Positions 25,419-34,381 of a stretch of 64,000 nucleotides of DNA are shown piece after piece. The notes under the pieces are model-generated. The model saw only the letters and a list, made by a program, of their open reading frames with translations, did no database searches and was not told where the DNA came from. The stretch lies in NCBI RefSeq assembly GCF_900113705.1, contig NZ_FOQI01000006.1, forward strand, positions 1-64,000. Direction: 5' to 3'. Each line of letters begins with the position of its first letter. Within the stretch, counting starts at the first letter, position 1. The translations under genes and the position numbers were made by a program. The stretch comes from Collimonas sp. OK307. GTDB taxonomy: Bacteria; Pseudomonadota; Gammaproteobacteria; Burkholderiales; Burkholderiaceae_D.

Positions 25419-26207
25419 CTAACGCATCACCTTGACCTGCACATACGCCAAGCGTTCAGCGCCAGCGGACGCCCGCGCGCTGTGCAGGCGATGCAAGGTA
25501 ATTTGGGTGACGTCGACATGACCGTCTTCGATATGTGCAGTCATCAGCTTGACTGCATCGGCGGCGCCATGGGCGCCTATTTGCGCCAGGATCGCGACAT
25601 GTTCGTCATAGGTCGACTGTACACAATCGCCATAGATGAAATCCAGACGGCGCACGATGCGGATGCGGTCGGTCAAACGCTCGAAAGTACTGGCCATTTC
25701 CAGGTTGCCGGCGGCGCGCACCAGCGCCAGGTGGAATTTCTCGTCAAGCATCGCTACCTTGCGTCCATCGCTTAAGCGTTCAGATGGCGGCACGCACCAT
25801 ATCGCCTTTTGCTGTTCGATCAACGCGGTATCGATAGCGCTGGCTGGTCCCGCGCACAGCTTGCTGATGGCATGGATTTCGATCAGTTTGCGCAATTCGT
25901 ATAAATCTTCAAAGCGCTTGAAATCGATGGGCACCACTTCCCAGCCGCCCCGTACATAACCCTGCATCAAGCCATCGCCCTGCAGGCGCTGCAACGCTTC
26001 GCGCACCGGGGTGCGCGAGACATTGAAGTAGGCGGCGATTTCAGTTTCGGTAATCTGATCGCCCGGCAACAGGCGCATGTCGAAAATATCTTCGCGCAGA
26101 CGACCGTATACATAGTCAGGTAAAGACACGCCTTTTGGCGCAAAGTCGCTACCGGCGTCGCTAACCGGAGCGATTACCTGCGGGTCGGTACCTGAGATTG
26201 TTTTCAT
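25419..26207 (-). CDS. GntR-family transcriptional regulator, FCD (FadR/VanR) subfamily
   Basis: 262 residues from the ATG at 26207, which has ACGGAAA upstream; an ATG four codons earlier lacks this. Residues about 35-95 are the winged helix: YVYGRLREDIFDMRLLPGDQ followed by TEIAAYFNVSRTPVREALQRL, the canonical GntR recognition region. The C-terminal part is an FCD ligand-binding domain (ELRKLIEIHAISKL, and metal-site His residues in DEKFHLALVRAAGN). It precedes the gamma-glutamyltransferase/ABC importer operon but is transcribed after it in the same direction (minus strand), 31 bases beyond the enzyme stop... the gene order is importer, enzyme, regulator. It probably controls this operon in response to a peptide-derived acid. 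Confidence 0.88.
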   Translation of the reverse strand: MKTISGTDPQVIAPVSDAGSDFAPKGVSLPDYVYGRLREDIFDMRLLPGDQITETEIAAYFNVSRTPVREALQRLQGDGLMQGYVRGGWEVVPIDFKRFEDLYELRKLIEIHAISKLCAGPASAIDTALIEQQKAIWCVPPSERLSDGRKVAMLDEKFHLALVRAAGNLEMASTFERLTDRIRIVRRLDFIYGDCVQSTYDEHVAILAQIGAHGAADAVKLMTAHIEDGHVDVTQITLHRLHSARASAGAERLAYVQVKVMR

Positions 26208-26238
26208 GATTTCCGTCATTGCGTTGTTGCGTCGTTAT

Positions 26239-27849
26239 TTACCAGGCCGCCACACAACCATCCGTACGCGGCTCGGTACCGCCGCATAACACGCCGTGCT
26301 GATCGCGCCAGATAATCTGGCCGCGGCCGAAACCGAGTTGATTGGCTGACCATGACGCCTCGTGTCCGAGGCCGCGCAAACCGCGAAACAGGTGCTCGGC
26401 GCTGGTGTGCTCGATGCTGACATTATTACCGCCCTCCCATTCCCAGCGCGGAGCGTCCAGCGAGGATTGCGGATTAAGGCCGAAGTCTACCGTGTTCATG
26501 ATCATCTGCACATGCCCCTGCGGCTGCATGAAGCCGCCCATCACGCCGAATGGACCTACCGCCTTGCCATCCTTGGTCAAAAAACCCGGGATGATCGTGT
26601 GATATGGCCTTTTTCCAGGTGCCAGGCAGTTCGGATGGGCTGCATCGAGCGTGAAATTGTTACCGCGGTTATGCAAGGCGATGCCGGTTCCCGGCACCAC
26701 CAGCCCGGACCCGAAGCCCATGTAATTGCTTTGGATGAAGGACACCATGTTGCCTTCATCATCGGCGGTGCTCAGATACACGGTGCCGCCGCGCGACGGC
26801 TGTCCAGCCACAGGCAACGCCGCGCGGGCGCCTATCAATTGGCGGCGCTCGTCGGCATAAGCATCGGACAGCAGATCCTCGACCGCGACCCGCATATGGC
26901 CGCTGTCGGCGATATGCGCCAGGCCGTCCGCATAAGCCAGCTTGATGGCTTCGATCTGACGGTGACAGGTCAGCAAAGTATCGCGTTCGCTGAAATCGAA
27001 GCCTTTCAGTATATTCAAGGCCAGCAAAGCGACAAGGCCATGGCCGTTAGGCGGAATTTCCCATACATCATAACCGCGGTAGTTACTGCTGATCGGCGCT
27101 ACCCACTGCGGCTGGTATGCCGCCAGGTCGGCACTATCCAGATAACCACCGGCAGAGCGTACAAAGGCAGCAATCTCTCCGGCGAGCGCGCCACGATAGA
27201 AACTGGCGCCATTGTCGGCAGCGATCGCGCGCAAGGTATCGGCATGTCCCTGCGACCGCCAGACCTCACCGGCGCGCGGCGCCCGGCCGCCCACATTGAA
27301 CGTATCGAACCAGGATTGAAAATGCGCGTCCTTGAACTCCTGTTGAAATAACTTGTATGCCTGCTGCCAGGCAAACGCCACCATCGGCGATACCGGATAG
27401 CCGTCTTGCGCCAGCGCGATGGCACCGGCCATGGAACGCTCCAGCGGCAGCTTGCCGAAACGCTCTGCCATGCCGGCCCATGCACCTGGCGTGCCGGGTA
27501 CAGTGATCGGCAATGCACCGTATTTCGGCATGCTTTGATGCCCGGCCGCATGCAGTTTATCGATCGAAATTGCGCGCGGTGCAGCTCCGCTGGAGTTCAA
27601 ACCGTGCAGTTCGCCCTTGTGCCAGATTAGTGCAAAGGCATCGCCACCGATACCATTGGCGGTCGGCTCGACGACGGTCAGCGCGGCAGCGGTAGCGATC
27701 GCCGCATCGATGGCGTTGCCGCCGGCTTGCAGGACCGTCAGCCCGGCATGTGCAGCCAGCGGCTGCGAGGTAGCCACCATGCCACGTTTGGCATACACCG
27801 CGCTACGGCGGGAGGCATAGGGATAATGATTGGGGTCGAAGGTGAACAT
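26239..27849 (-). CDS. Gamma-glutamyltransferase-family Ntn-hydrolase
   Basis: 536 residues from the ATG at 27849 with GAGAGA upstream. The GGT fold is plain: GMVATSQPLAAHAGLTVLQAGGNAIDAAIA at the start, EPTANGIGGDAFALIW, and the autocleavage site RGGTVYLSTADDEGN near residue 356, where the Thr would become the nucleophile after self-processing. LAPGKRPYHTI and GPFGVMGGFMQPQGHVQ are C-terminal family motifs. There is no signal peptide, so the enzyme seems cytosolic, unlike periplasmic GGT of glutathione salvage. Located 8 bases after a dipeptide-type ABC importer, it should process gamma-glutamyl compounds or acylated amino acids taken up by that system. The exact substrate is unknown. Confidence 0.87.
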   Translation of the reverse strand: MFTFDPNHYPYASRRSAVYAKRGMVATSQPLAAHAGLTVLQAGGNAIDAAIATAAALTVVEPTANGIGGDAFALIWHKGELHGLNSSGAAPRAISIDKLHAAGHQSMPKYGALPITVPGTPGAWAGMAERFGKLPLERSMAGAIALAQDGYPVSPMVAFAWQQAYKLFQQEFKDAHFQSWFDTFNVGGRAPRAGEVWRSQGHADTLRAIAADNGASFYRGALAGEIAAFVRSAGGYLDSADLAAYQPQWVAPISSNYRGYDVWEIPPNGHGLVALLALNILKGFDFSERDTLLTCHRQIEAIKLAYADGLAHIADSGHMRVAVEDLLSDAYADERRQLIGARAALPVAGQPSRGGTVYLSTADDEGNMVSFIQSNYMGFGSGLVVPGTGIALHNRGNNFTLDAAHPNCLAPGKRPYHTIIPGFLTKDGKAVGPFGVMGGFMQPQGHVQMIMNTVDFGLNPQSSLDAPRWEWEGGNNVSIEHTSAEHLFRGLRGLGHEASWSANQLGFGRGQIIWRDQHGVLCGGTEPRTDGCVAAW

Positions 27850-27857
27850 GTTTTCTC

Positions 27858-28820
27858 TCATCGATAAAGGTGGCAACTTACGTATTCACCGGCAGCGAGC
27901 GCGGTCGTCTGCGGCGCCTGGGTTTTACAGATTTCCATGCAAGATGGGCAGCGTGGATGAAAATGACAACCGGACGGCGGCGCCGCCGGATTCGGAATAC
28001 TTCCCTGCAGTACGATGCGCTCGCGCACCTGGTCCGGATGCTCGCGCGGTATCGCCGACAACAAGGCTTGGGTATACGGGTGCTTCGGAAAGTTATAGAC
28101 GCTTTCGCAGCTGCCCGATTCGACCATGCGCCCCAGATACATGACGCCGATGCGATCGCTGACATGACGGATCACGGCCAGATCGTGCGATACGAACAGA
28201 TAGGTCAGCCCCAGCTCTTTTTGCAGATCCTGCAGCAAATTCAGGATCTGCGCCTGGATCGAAACGTCCAGCGCCGACACGGCTTCATCGGCGACCACCA
28301 GTTTCGGCCGCGTGATGATGGCACGCGCGATGCCAACCCGTTGCCGCTGGCCGCCCGAAAATTCGTGCGGATGCCGGTCGGCATAACGTTGGCTCAGGCC
28401 AACCAGATCCAGGATGTCGGCCACTTTGCGCTTGCGGGTGGCGCGGTCGAACAGGCCGTGCACGATCAGCGGCTCTTCCAGCACCTCCCCGATTGTCATG
28501 CGCGGATTCAGCGACGCGAACGGATCCTGGAACACCATTTGCATATTGCGCCGCATCGCACGCAGCGCAGACGGCGACAACCCGGTCAGCTCCTGCCCCA
28601 TGAAATTGATGTTGCCTGCGGTCGGTTCTATCAGCCGCAATACGCTGCGGCCGGTGGTCGACTTGCCGCAACCGGATTCGCCGACCAGGCCCAGCGTCGC
28701 GCCCTCTGCGATATCGAAGGAGACATCGTCGACAGCCTTGACCGGTGGCGCGCCACGGCGCCCGGACGAAAATTGCTTCTTTAGTCCGGTAACGTTCAAC
28801 AAAGTATGGGAATTGGTCAT
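27858..28820 (-). CDS. Dipeptide/oligopeptide-type ABC importer ATPase (DppF/OppF-like)
   Basis: 320 residues. Walker A GESGCGKST, signature HEFSGGQRQRVGIARA and Walker B VVADEAVSALDVS are all present. The C-terminal oligopeptide-transporter extension (HPYTQALLSAIPREHPDQ, and CHFHPRCPSCMEICK with four Cys) identifies it as the F-type ATPase of a peptide, nickel or glutathione importer. The clustered Cys in such ATPases can bind an iron-sulfur cluster. It partners with the D-type ATPase 18 bases upstream and acts on the cytosolic side of the permeases. Confidence 0.94.
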   Translation of the reverse strand: MTNSHTLLNVTGLKKQFSSGRRGAPPVKAVDDVSFDIAEGATLGLVGESGCGKSTTGRSVLRLIEPTAGNINFMGQELTGLSPSALRAMRRNMQMVFQDPFASLNPRMTIGEVLEEPLIVHGLFDRATRKRKVADILDLVGLSQRYADRHPHEFSGGQRQRVGIARAIITRPKLVVADEAVSALDVSIQAQILNLLQDLQKELGLTYLFVSHDLAVIRHVSDRIGVMYLGRMVESGSCESVYNFPKHPYTQALLSAIPREHPDQVRERIVLQGSIPNPAAPPSGCHFHPRCPSCMEICKTQAPQTTALAAGEYVSCHLYR

Positions 28821-28838
28821 ATCGTCTTTACCTTGAGT

Positions 28839-29810
28839 TCAGTTCGAATTTAAGTTCGGATACCAGCAACGCGCCAGATGATCCAGACTAACCGCCGTCA
28901 ATTCCGGCATCGTACTGCGACACAATTCTGCTGCTTTCGGACAGCGCGCGGCAAAGCGGCAACCGGCGCCGGCAGTGCCTGGCGGCGGCACCGAGCCTGG
29001 AATTGCTGTCAGCGGCTGCCCCGGTTTGGCCGCCAACGCCGGCCGGGCGCGCATCAACGCCTGCGTGTAGGGATGAGCCGGCGCATCGAACAGCTCGCGC
29101 ACGCTGCTCTGCTCCACCACCTGCCCCGCATACATCACGACCACCCGTTCGCACATTTCCGCCACCACACCTAGATCGTGGGTGATCATCAGAATCGCCG
29201 TGCCCTGCTCACGCTTGAGTTCGCGCATCAAATCCAGGATCTGCGCCTGTATCGTGACATCCAGCGCCGTGGTCGGCTCGTCACAGATCAACAGACCCGG
29301 ATTGCACAGCAAAGCCATGGCGATCATCACTCGCTGCCGCATGCCCCCCGACAGGCTGTGCGGATATTCATCGACCAGTTGCTCGACCCGCGACAAACCG
29401 ACCCGTTGCAACATCGCCAGCACCTTGTGGTCAATCTGGCGTGAAGAAAAAGTGCTATGGACACGCAGCATTTCACCCAGCTGTGCTCCGATCTTGTGCA
29501 ACGGATTGAGCGAAGTCATCGGCTCCTGGAAAATCATGGCGATCTGCTTGCCGCGTATCGCCCGCATGCCGGCCTCGTCTACCGTCAGCAAATCACGTCC
29601 GTCATAGCGCACGGCGCCACTCAGCCTGGCCTTGCTGGCCAACGGGAACAGACGCAATATCGACAACGCCGTTACGCTCTTGCCGCAGCCGGATTCGCCC
29701 AGCAAGCCGACGGTCTGGTTGGCGCCGACTTCGAATGAAACACCATCCACCGGCGCAATGCTTTTGCCGTGGCTGATAAATTCGACCTTAAGATTACTCA
29801 CTTCCAGCAT
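28839..29810 (-). CDS. Dipeptide/oligopeptide-type ABC importer ATPase (DppD/OppD-like)
   Basis: 323 residues: Walker A GESGCGKSVTALS, signature YPHSLSGGMRQRVMIAMA, Walker B LLICDEPTTALDVT, and the switch His in MITHDLGVVAE. The C-terminal HPYTQALMRARPAL and CRFAARCPKAAELC extension is that of OppD-type subunits. The ATG at 29810 has AAAGA upstream. With the DppF-like protein it forms the ATPase heterodimer. 47 bases separate it from the permease upstream in transcription order. Confidence 0.94.
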   Translation of the reverse strand: MLEVSNLKVEFISHGKSIAPVDGVSFEVGANQTVGLLGESGCGKSVTALSILRLFPLASKARLSGAVRYDGRDLLTVDEAGMRAIRGKQIAMIFQEPMTSLNPLHKIGAQLGEMLRVHSTFSSRQIDHKVLAMLQRVGLSRVEQLVDEYPHSLSGGMRQRVMIAMALLCNPGLLICDEPTTALDVTIQAQILDLMRELKREQGTAILMITHDLGVVAEMCERVVVMYAGQVVEQSSVRELFDAPAHPYTQALMRARPALAAKPGQPLTAIPGSVPPPGTAGAGCRFAARCPKAAELCRSTMPELTAVSLDHLARCWYPNLNSN

Positions 29811-29857
29811 GGTTCATCTTTCTGGCGTTTGTCGGTTACAGTTCAGCGTTCGGCATT

Positions 29858-30754
29858 TCAGCGCTTCAGTTTTGGATCAAATACTTCGCGAATGCCGTCG
29901 CCTAGGAAATTAAAACCCAGCACCACGGCAAAAATCGCGATCCCCGGCCACAAGGCCAACGTCGGATTGCTATTCAGGTAGCCTTGGGCGATATGCAGCA
30001 TCGAACCCCAGCTCGGGTCTTCCGGCCGCGCTCCCAGCCCCAGGTATGACAAGCCGGCTTCGGCAATGATCGCCGACCCCATCGCCAGGGTAGCCTGGAT
30101 CACCAGCGGCGCCATCGCGTTCGGCAGTACGTAACGCCACATGATGCGCAAGTGGCCTGCGCCCACCGAGCGTGCCGCCATCACGTAGTCGAGATTGCGG
30201 ATGGTCATGGCCTGGCCGCGCGCTAGCCGGATAAACGCCGGCGCAAAGCCGATGCCGACCGCTACCATCGCGTTGTAGAAACCGCCACCCAGCGCCGCGG
30301 ATAATGCCAGCGCCAGGATCAGCGACGGAAAAGCTTGCAGTGCGTCGACAATCCGCATCACTACCCATTCATCCCAGAAACCGCGGAAATACCCGCTGGC
30401 GATGCCGATCGGCACGCCTACGCAAAATGCCAGGCCGACCGCAATCAGCGCCGCCTGCAGCGAAATGCGTGCACCGAACACCATGCGGGAAAAAATGTCG
30501 CGGCCCAGATCGTCGGTACCCATCCAGTGCGCGGCGCTCGGCCCGGCCAGGATGTTGCTGTAATCCTGATCGAAAACCGGATCGTGCGGCGCCAGCAGCG
30601 GCGCCAGCAAAGCCACCAGTATCAGCAGCGCGATGATCAGTGCGCCAATCACCGCCATGCGATTGCCCGCGAAACGACGCAGGCCGAGCCAGCGTTGGCG
30701 TTGCGGCAGTGTTTCGGCGACAACTGCCGCTGTTACCGGTAACGGGCGGCTCAT
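29858..30754 (-). CDS. Dipeptide-type ABC importer permease (DppC-like)
   Basis: 298 residues with about six membrane helices and the BPD_transp_1 domain; the EAA-like loop LARGQAMTIRNLDYVMAARSVGA docks to the ATPases. The N-terminal OppC extension (FAGNRMAVIGALIIALLILVALLAPLLAPHDP) is typical for DppC/OppC, and the C-terminus has GNPTLALWPG-like and VLGFNFLGDGIREVFDP. Start overlaps the dppB-like stop in an ATGA (30751-30754), with AGGGAG upstream. Works in the inner membrane. Confidence 0.94.
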   Translation of the reverse strand: MSRPLPVTAAVVAETLPQRQRWLGLRRFAGNRMAVIGALIIALLILVALLAPLLAPHDPVFDQDYSNILAGPSAAHWMGTDDLGRDIFSRMVFGARISLQAALIAVGLAFCVGVPIGIASGYFRGFWDEWVVMRIVDALQAFPSLILALALSAALGGGFYNAMVAVGIGFAPAFIRLARGQAMTIRNLDYVMAARSVGAGHLRIMWRYVLPNAMAPLVIQATLAMGSAIIAEAGLSYLGLGARPEDPSWGSMLHIAQGYLNSNPTLALWPGIAIFAVVLGFNFLGDGIREVFDPKLKR

Positions 30755-31698
30755 GCGTACTCCCTGGCGATGCGCGGATCGATCATGCCGTACAGCAGAT
30801 CCACCGCCAGATTGACGATCACCACCATCAGCGCGGCAGCCAGCACGCCGGCCTGGACGGTGACGTAGTCACGCTGGAAGATCGCATCGACAATCATCTT
30901 GCCCATGCCGGGAATACCGAAAATGCTTTCAGTGATTACCAGCCCGCCCAGCATGCCGGACACCATCAAGCCGCTGGCGGTCACCACCGGTATCATGGCA
31001 TTGCGCAAGGCATGGCCGATCACTACTTGCCAGTCTTTCAAGCCTTTGGAAAAGGCGGTGCGGATATAGTCTTCGTTCAGCACTTCCAGCAAGCTGCTGC
31101 GCACCATGCGCATCAGGATTGCCGATTCGCGCAGACCGGTTGCCAGCATCGGCATCAGCATCGCCAGCAGGTTACCGCGCCAGTCTTCGCTGAACGGCAC
31201 ATAACCCGAAGCCGGCAACCAGCCCAGCTTGACGGCAAACAGCACGATGAACATCATGCCCAGCCAGAAATGCGGCACCGACATGCCGAACAGAGCCCCT
31301 AGGGTACTGAAGTAATTGGCGATGCTGCGCGGCCGGGCTGCCGCCAGTATGCCGGCCGGTATCGCTATCAGCACCGCGATGGCAAAGCTGCCCAGCGCTA
31401 GCTCGATCGTTACCGGCAGCCGTTGCAGCAACGCATCGGCGACTGGCGTGTGATCGACAAAAGAACGCCCAAGATCACCATGCAGCGCCGCCCACAGCCA
31501 ATGGAAATACTGCACGTAGAGCGGGTCGTCGAGGCCGAGTTGCGCGCGCAAGGCCAGGGCGGCTTCGGGCGTAGCTTCCTGGCCGAGGATAGCCGTGACG
31601 GGATCGCCCGGCAGTATCGCCAGCAAGGAAAATATGACGATGCTGACCAGCAGCAAGGTTGGCAGCACGAGCAAGATGCGTTTCAGCAGTTTAGGCAT
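30751..31698 (-). CDS. Dipeptide-type ABC importer permease (DppB-like)
   Basis: 315 residues with six membrane helices. Motifs: LLAILPGDPVTAILG after the first helix, the family loop EVLNEDYIRTAFSKGLKDWQVVIGHALRNAMIPV, and the end DLLYGMIDPRIA. It pairs with DppC in the membrane. Binding protein gene ends 31 bases upstream, so the operon order is binding protein, DppB, DppC, DppD, DppF, GGT, GntR. Confidence 0.94.
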   Translation of the reverse strand: MPKLLKRILLVLPTLLLVSIVIFSLLAILPGDPVTAILGQEATPEAALALRAQLGLDDPLYVQYFHWLWAALHGDLGRSFVDHTPVADALLQRLPVTIELALGSFAIAVLIAIPAGILAAARPRSIANYFSTLGALFGMSVPHFWLGMMFIVLFAVKLGWLPASGYVPFSEDWRGNLLAMLMPMLATGLRESAILMRMVRSSLLEVLNEDYIRTAFSKGLKDWQVVIGHALRNAMIPVVTASGLMVSGMLGGLVITESIFGIPGMGKMIVDAIFQRDYVTVQAGVLAAALMVVIVNLAVDLLYGMIDPRIAREYA

Positions 31699-31728
31699 GG
31701 TCTGGTGAGCCGGCAGGCGTATCTGTAT

Positions 31729-33219
31729 CTACTTTGCCAGCGTTGCTGTGCGGATCACGCCGTCGGGAATGAACCTGAAACCTTTCACCGCCTGCGAAAT
31801 ACCGAATAGCACATTGTCGTGATTCAGGTAAACATAGGGCACTTGCTTGAGCAGGATTTGCATTGCCTGGTCGTAGGAACTTTTGCGCTTGGCGATGTCG
31901 TTTTCAATACGTGCTTGCTGCAACAGCGTATCGAGCTCGGGGCTGCCGTACCTGGAATAATTCAGCGAACCGTTAGTGACTACGAAATCGTAGATATTCT
32001 GATCCGGATCGGGACGGCCGCTCCACCCCACCATCAACGCTTCATAGTTGCCGGCCTTGCCGACCTCGATCTGGGCTGCCAGTTCGGCTTTTTCAAGCGT
32101 TACGTTAATACCGGCCGGACGCAGCATGCCTTGCACCATCTGGCCGACCTGCAGATCTTCCGGCGTAGTCGGCAAGATCAGGTGGAAAGCAAAACCGCTT
32201 TCCTTGCCGGCCGCTTTCAGCAAAGCCTTGGCGCGCGCCAGATCTACCTTGGGTGGTGCATCGTCGGCGCCGTGTGCAAATTGCACCTTGCTGAACGGCG
32301 AATGGCCAGGCGAGACGGCGCCGTTGTAAACTACCTTGGCAATCGCGGCGCGGTCGATCAGGATATCCACCGCTTGCCGCACTTCCGGCTTGTCGAAGGG
32401 AGGTTTCGCGGTATTGAAATAAAAACCGCGAAAACCCAGCGATGGCTGGTTGATCACGCTGTACCTGGCGGCTCCGGAAAGATTGCTCAACTCCTTGTAG
32501 GGAAAGCGATTGGTGATGTCGACCTGGCCGCTGCGCAGGTTGTTGAACGCCACATTGACGTCGTTCATGATTTTGTACACCACCTGATCCGCCTTGGGCA
32601 GGCCGGCTTGCCAATAATCGGGATTCTTGTCGAGCGTCAGGCTCGCACCTTTCAGGCGCCCCTTGTAAATGAAAGGGCCGGTGCCGACCGGGTTGTTGAC
32701 ATAGTCGTCACCGAATTTCCTGATCGCCGCAGGTGAAGAAATCATGCCGGCGCGATCGGTCAGGATCGACAGGAAAGGCGCAAACGGGGTCGACAACTCG
32801 ATCTTCAAGGTGGCCGCGTCAACCACCGTGATTTGCTTGATGTACTTGAGATCGTTTCTACGCAGCGAATTCTTTTCCTGGGCGCGCAGCAGATTGAATT
32901 CAACCGCCTTGGCGTCGAATGGCGTGCCGTCCTGGAATTTGACGCCCTTGCGCAGGAACAGCGTATAGGTCTTCTGGTCGTCCGAGACAGTCCAGCGTTC
33001 GGCCAGCATCGGCACGATCTTGCCGCTCTCATCCAGATCCAGCAATTTGTCGAAAATACTCTGGTACACCATGCGCTCGGCGATCATTGACGACTGGCTC
33101 GGATCGAGTTTGCCGGGATCGTTGTCGAGTGAAATATTGATGGTCATCGCCATGGCGGAACAGCCGGCTGCGGTCATCATCAATGCGGATACGATCTGTA
33201 ACGGCAAACGCTTGTTCAT
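31729..33219 (-). CDS. Peptide/glutathione-type periplasmic substrate-binding protein (SBP_bac_5)
   Basis: 496 residues, typical of the DppA/GsiB family. The N-terminus MNKRLPLQIVSALMMTAAGC gives either a lipobox ending at Cys20 or a cleavable signal after SAMA; both are possible. Family landmarks are DNDPGKLDPSQSSMIAERMVYQSIFDKL (broken by position, about 30-60), GKIVPMLAERWTVSDDQKTYTLFLRKGVKFQDGTPFDA (about 65-105), and the late QVPYVYLNHDN. It captures the ligand for the importer encoded next to it. In Escherichia coli a similar gene set with a GGT-like enzyme imports glutathione, so a gamma-glutamyl peptide is a fair guess, with the ligand unproven. Confidence 0.93.
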   Translation of the reverse strand: MNKRLPLQIVSALMMTAAGCSAMAMTINISLDNDPGKLDPSQSSMIAERMVYQSIFDKLLDLDESGKIVPMLAERWTVSDDQKTYTLFLRKGVKFQDGTPFDAKAVEFNLLRAQEKNSLRRNDLKYIKQITVVDAATLKIELSTPFAPFLSILTDRAGMISSPAAIRKFGDDYVNNPVGTGPFIYKGRLKGASLTLDKNPDYWQAGLPKADQVVYKIMNDVNVAFNNLRSGQVDITNRFPYKELSNLSGAARYSVINQPSLGFRGFYFNTAKPPFDKPEVRQAVDILIDRAAIAKVVYNGAVSPGHSPFSKVQFAHGADDAPPKVDLARAKALLKAAGKESGFAFHLILPTTPEDLQVGQMVQGMLRPAGINVTLEKAELAAQIEVGKAGNYEALMVGWSGRPDPDQNIYDFVVTNGSLNYSRYGSPELDTLLQQARIENDIAKRKSSYDQAMQILLKQVPYVYLNHDNVLFGISQAVKGFRFIPDGVIRTATLAK

Positions 33220-33440
33220 TCTTCATCCTTTGTTATGGGAGACGATGCGGCGCGACGATCATATGATGTCGCAAGTCTACATTGATGTATACAAGAAAGT
33301 AGACAAGCATTAATTGTGCCAATGCTGCGCCAATGAGCGTGCCAAAAACGTGCCGAGGCGCGGACCATGGCAGATGACTTGATGGATGACTTAGCTCAGG
33401 ATGGCGAACGCACTATTTTCGTGACGCCAGGAAGGAAAAC

Positions 33441-33462
33441 GGGCGATGCGAGTGCATCGCCC
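33441..33462 (-). terminator. Intrinsic terminator after the MHYT gene
   Basis: GGGCGATGC (33441-33449) pairs perfectly with GCATCGCCC (33454-33462) across a 4-base loop. On the minus strand a U-rich run follows (complement of GAAGGAAAAC). It is just past the MHYT stop at 33473. Confidence 0.8.
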
Positions 33463-33472
33463 GCACATATTA

Positions 33473-34231
33473 TTAACCGGCTTGCAGCTTGGCCTGATCG
33501 ATGCTGTGCCCGGATACCACCCAGAATATATACAGCAGCACGGCCGAAGCCACGCCAAAGACCCAGATGCCAAGATCGTCGCCGCTGATCTGCCACATGC
33601 TTGCCGGCAGGTCGGCGCTGCAGATCATGCTGGCGGCACTCATGCCGACATAGTGCATGCTGCACACCGCCACCCCCATGACAACGGCGGCGACGATCCG
33701 ATGTGACAATTTAGTCAGGTTGAACGCCAGCCATAACGCTGCCGCCGCTGCAACGATCGCGATGCCCACGGAGATACCGACAGTGGCTGGGTCCAGCGAC
33801 ATGATTGCACTTTGATGCATTGCGTACATGCCCATGTAATGCATCACGCATACGCCCACCCCCGCCAGCAAACTGCCCGCAAGCCAACCCGACAGCGTGA
33901 ATTTTCCGCCCTTCCCGGCCAGATAAAGCGCAATCCCGGAAATCGCTATCGCGGCAATGAGCGATATGACGGTCAGCAGCAAATCATAAGTAATCGGTAC
34001 TGCCAGGCGATATGCCTGCATGCCAATAAAATGCATGGACCAGATACCGATGCCTCCAAGTGCGATCGCAGCGCATAACGCCAACTCCCAATCCAGGCTA
34101 CCGTTTATCCGGAACATCCATTTGGCACATTGCAAAGCGAGCAGTGAGCCAAGAAAGGAAATGAAGTAAGACAGCAAAACCAACGCCAAGGAATATTTCG
34201 GCACTAACAACTGACCCAATACTGGTTCCAT
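33473..34231 (-). CDS. MHYT-domain integral membrane sensor, stand-alone
   Basis: 252 residues, about seven membrane helices. Three copies of the MHYT motif are visible: MHFIGM (66-71), MHYMGM (130-135) and MHYVGM (192-197), each on the outer face, with Met/His pairs proposed to bind copper or sense oxygen, CO or NO. In most proteins MHYT is fused to GGDEF, EAL or histidine-kinase domains; here the protein ends after the last helix with no output domain. GGGAGGTG precedes the ATG at 34231. A partner may be encoded elsewhere. Its terminator lies just downstream. Confidence 0.9.
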   Translation of the reverse strand: MEPVLGQLLVPKYSLALVLLSYFISFLGSLLALQCAKWMFRINGSLDWELALCAAIALGGIGIWSMHFIGMQAYRLAVPITYDLLLTVISLIAAIAISGIALYLAGKGGKFTLSGWLAGSLLAGVGVCVMHYMGMYAMHQSAIMSLDPATVGISVGIAIVAAAAALWLAFNLTKLSHRIVAAVVMGVAVCSMHYVGMSAASMICSADLPASMWQISGDDLGIWVFGVASAVLLYIFWVVSGHSIDQAKLQAG

Positions 34232-34330
34232 TGCACACCTCCCGTTTTTTTAAAAAACAAATGACAATCCCTCTCTCTACAATGGCGAAATAGCTTCGCC
34301 TCCTGGCAAACACGATGCCGAATGCATCGA

Positions 34331-34360
34331 AAAAAGCCGGCTCGCAAGAGCCGGCTTTTT
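34331..34360. terminator. Bidirectional intrinsic terminator after the chitinase gene
   Basis: AGCCGGCTC (34335-34343) and GAGCCGGCT (34348-34356) form a perfect stem with a GCAA loop, flanked by A5 on the left and T5 on the right. On the minus strand it terminates the chitinase transcript (gene ends at 34382). Confidence 0.9.
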
Positions 34361-34381
34361 ACCAGGTTACCTACCGATAAA

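Noticed and set aside
26362..27351. 329-codon plus-strand frame
   Set aside because: Antisense shadow of the gamma-glutamyltransferase-like gene with His/Gln-rich composition and no motif.
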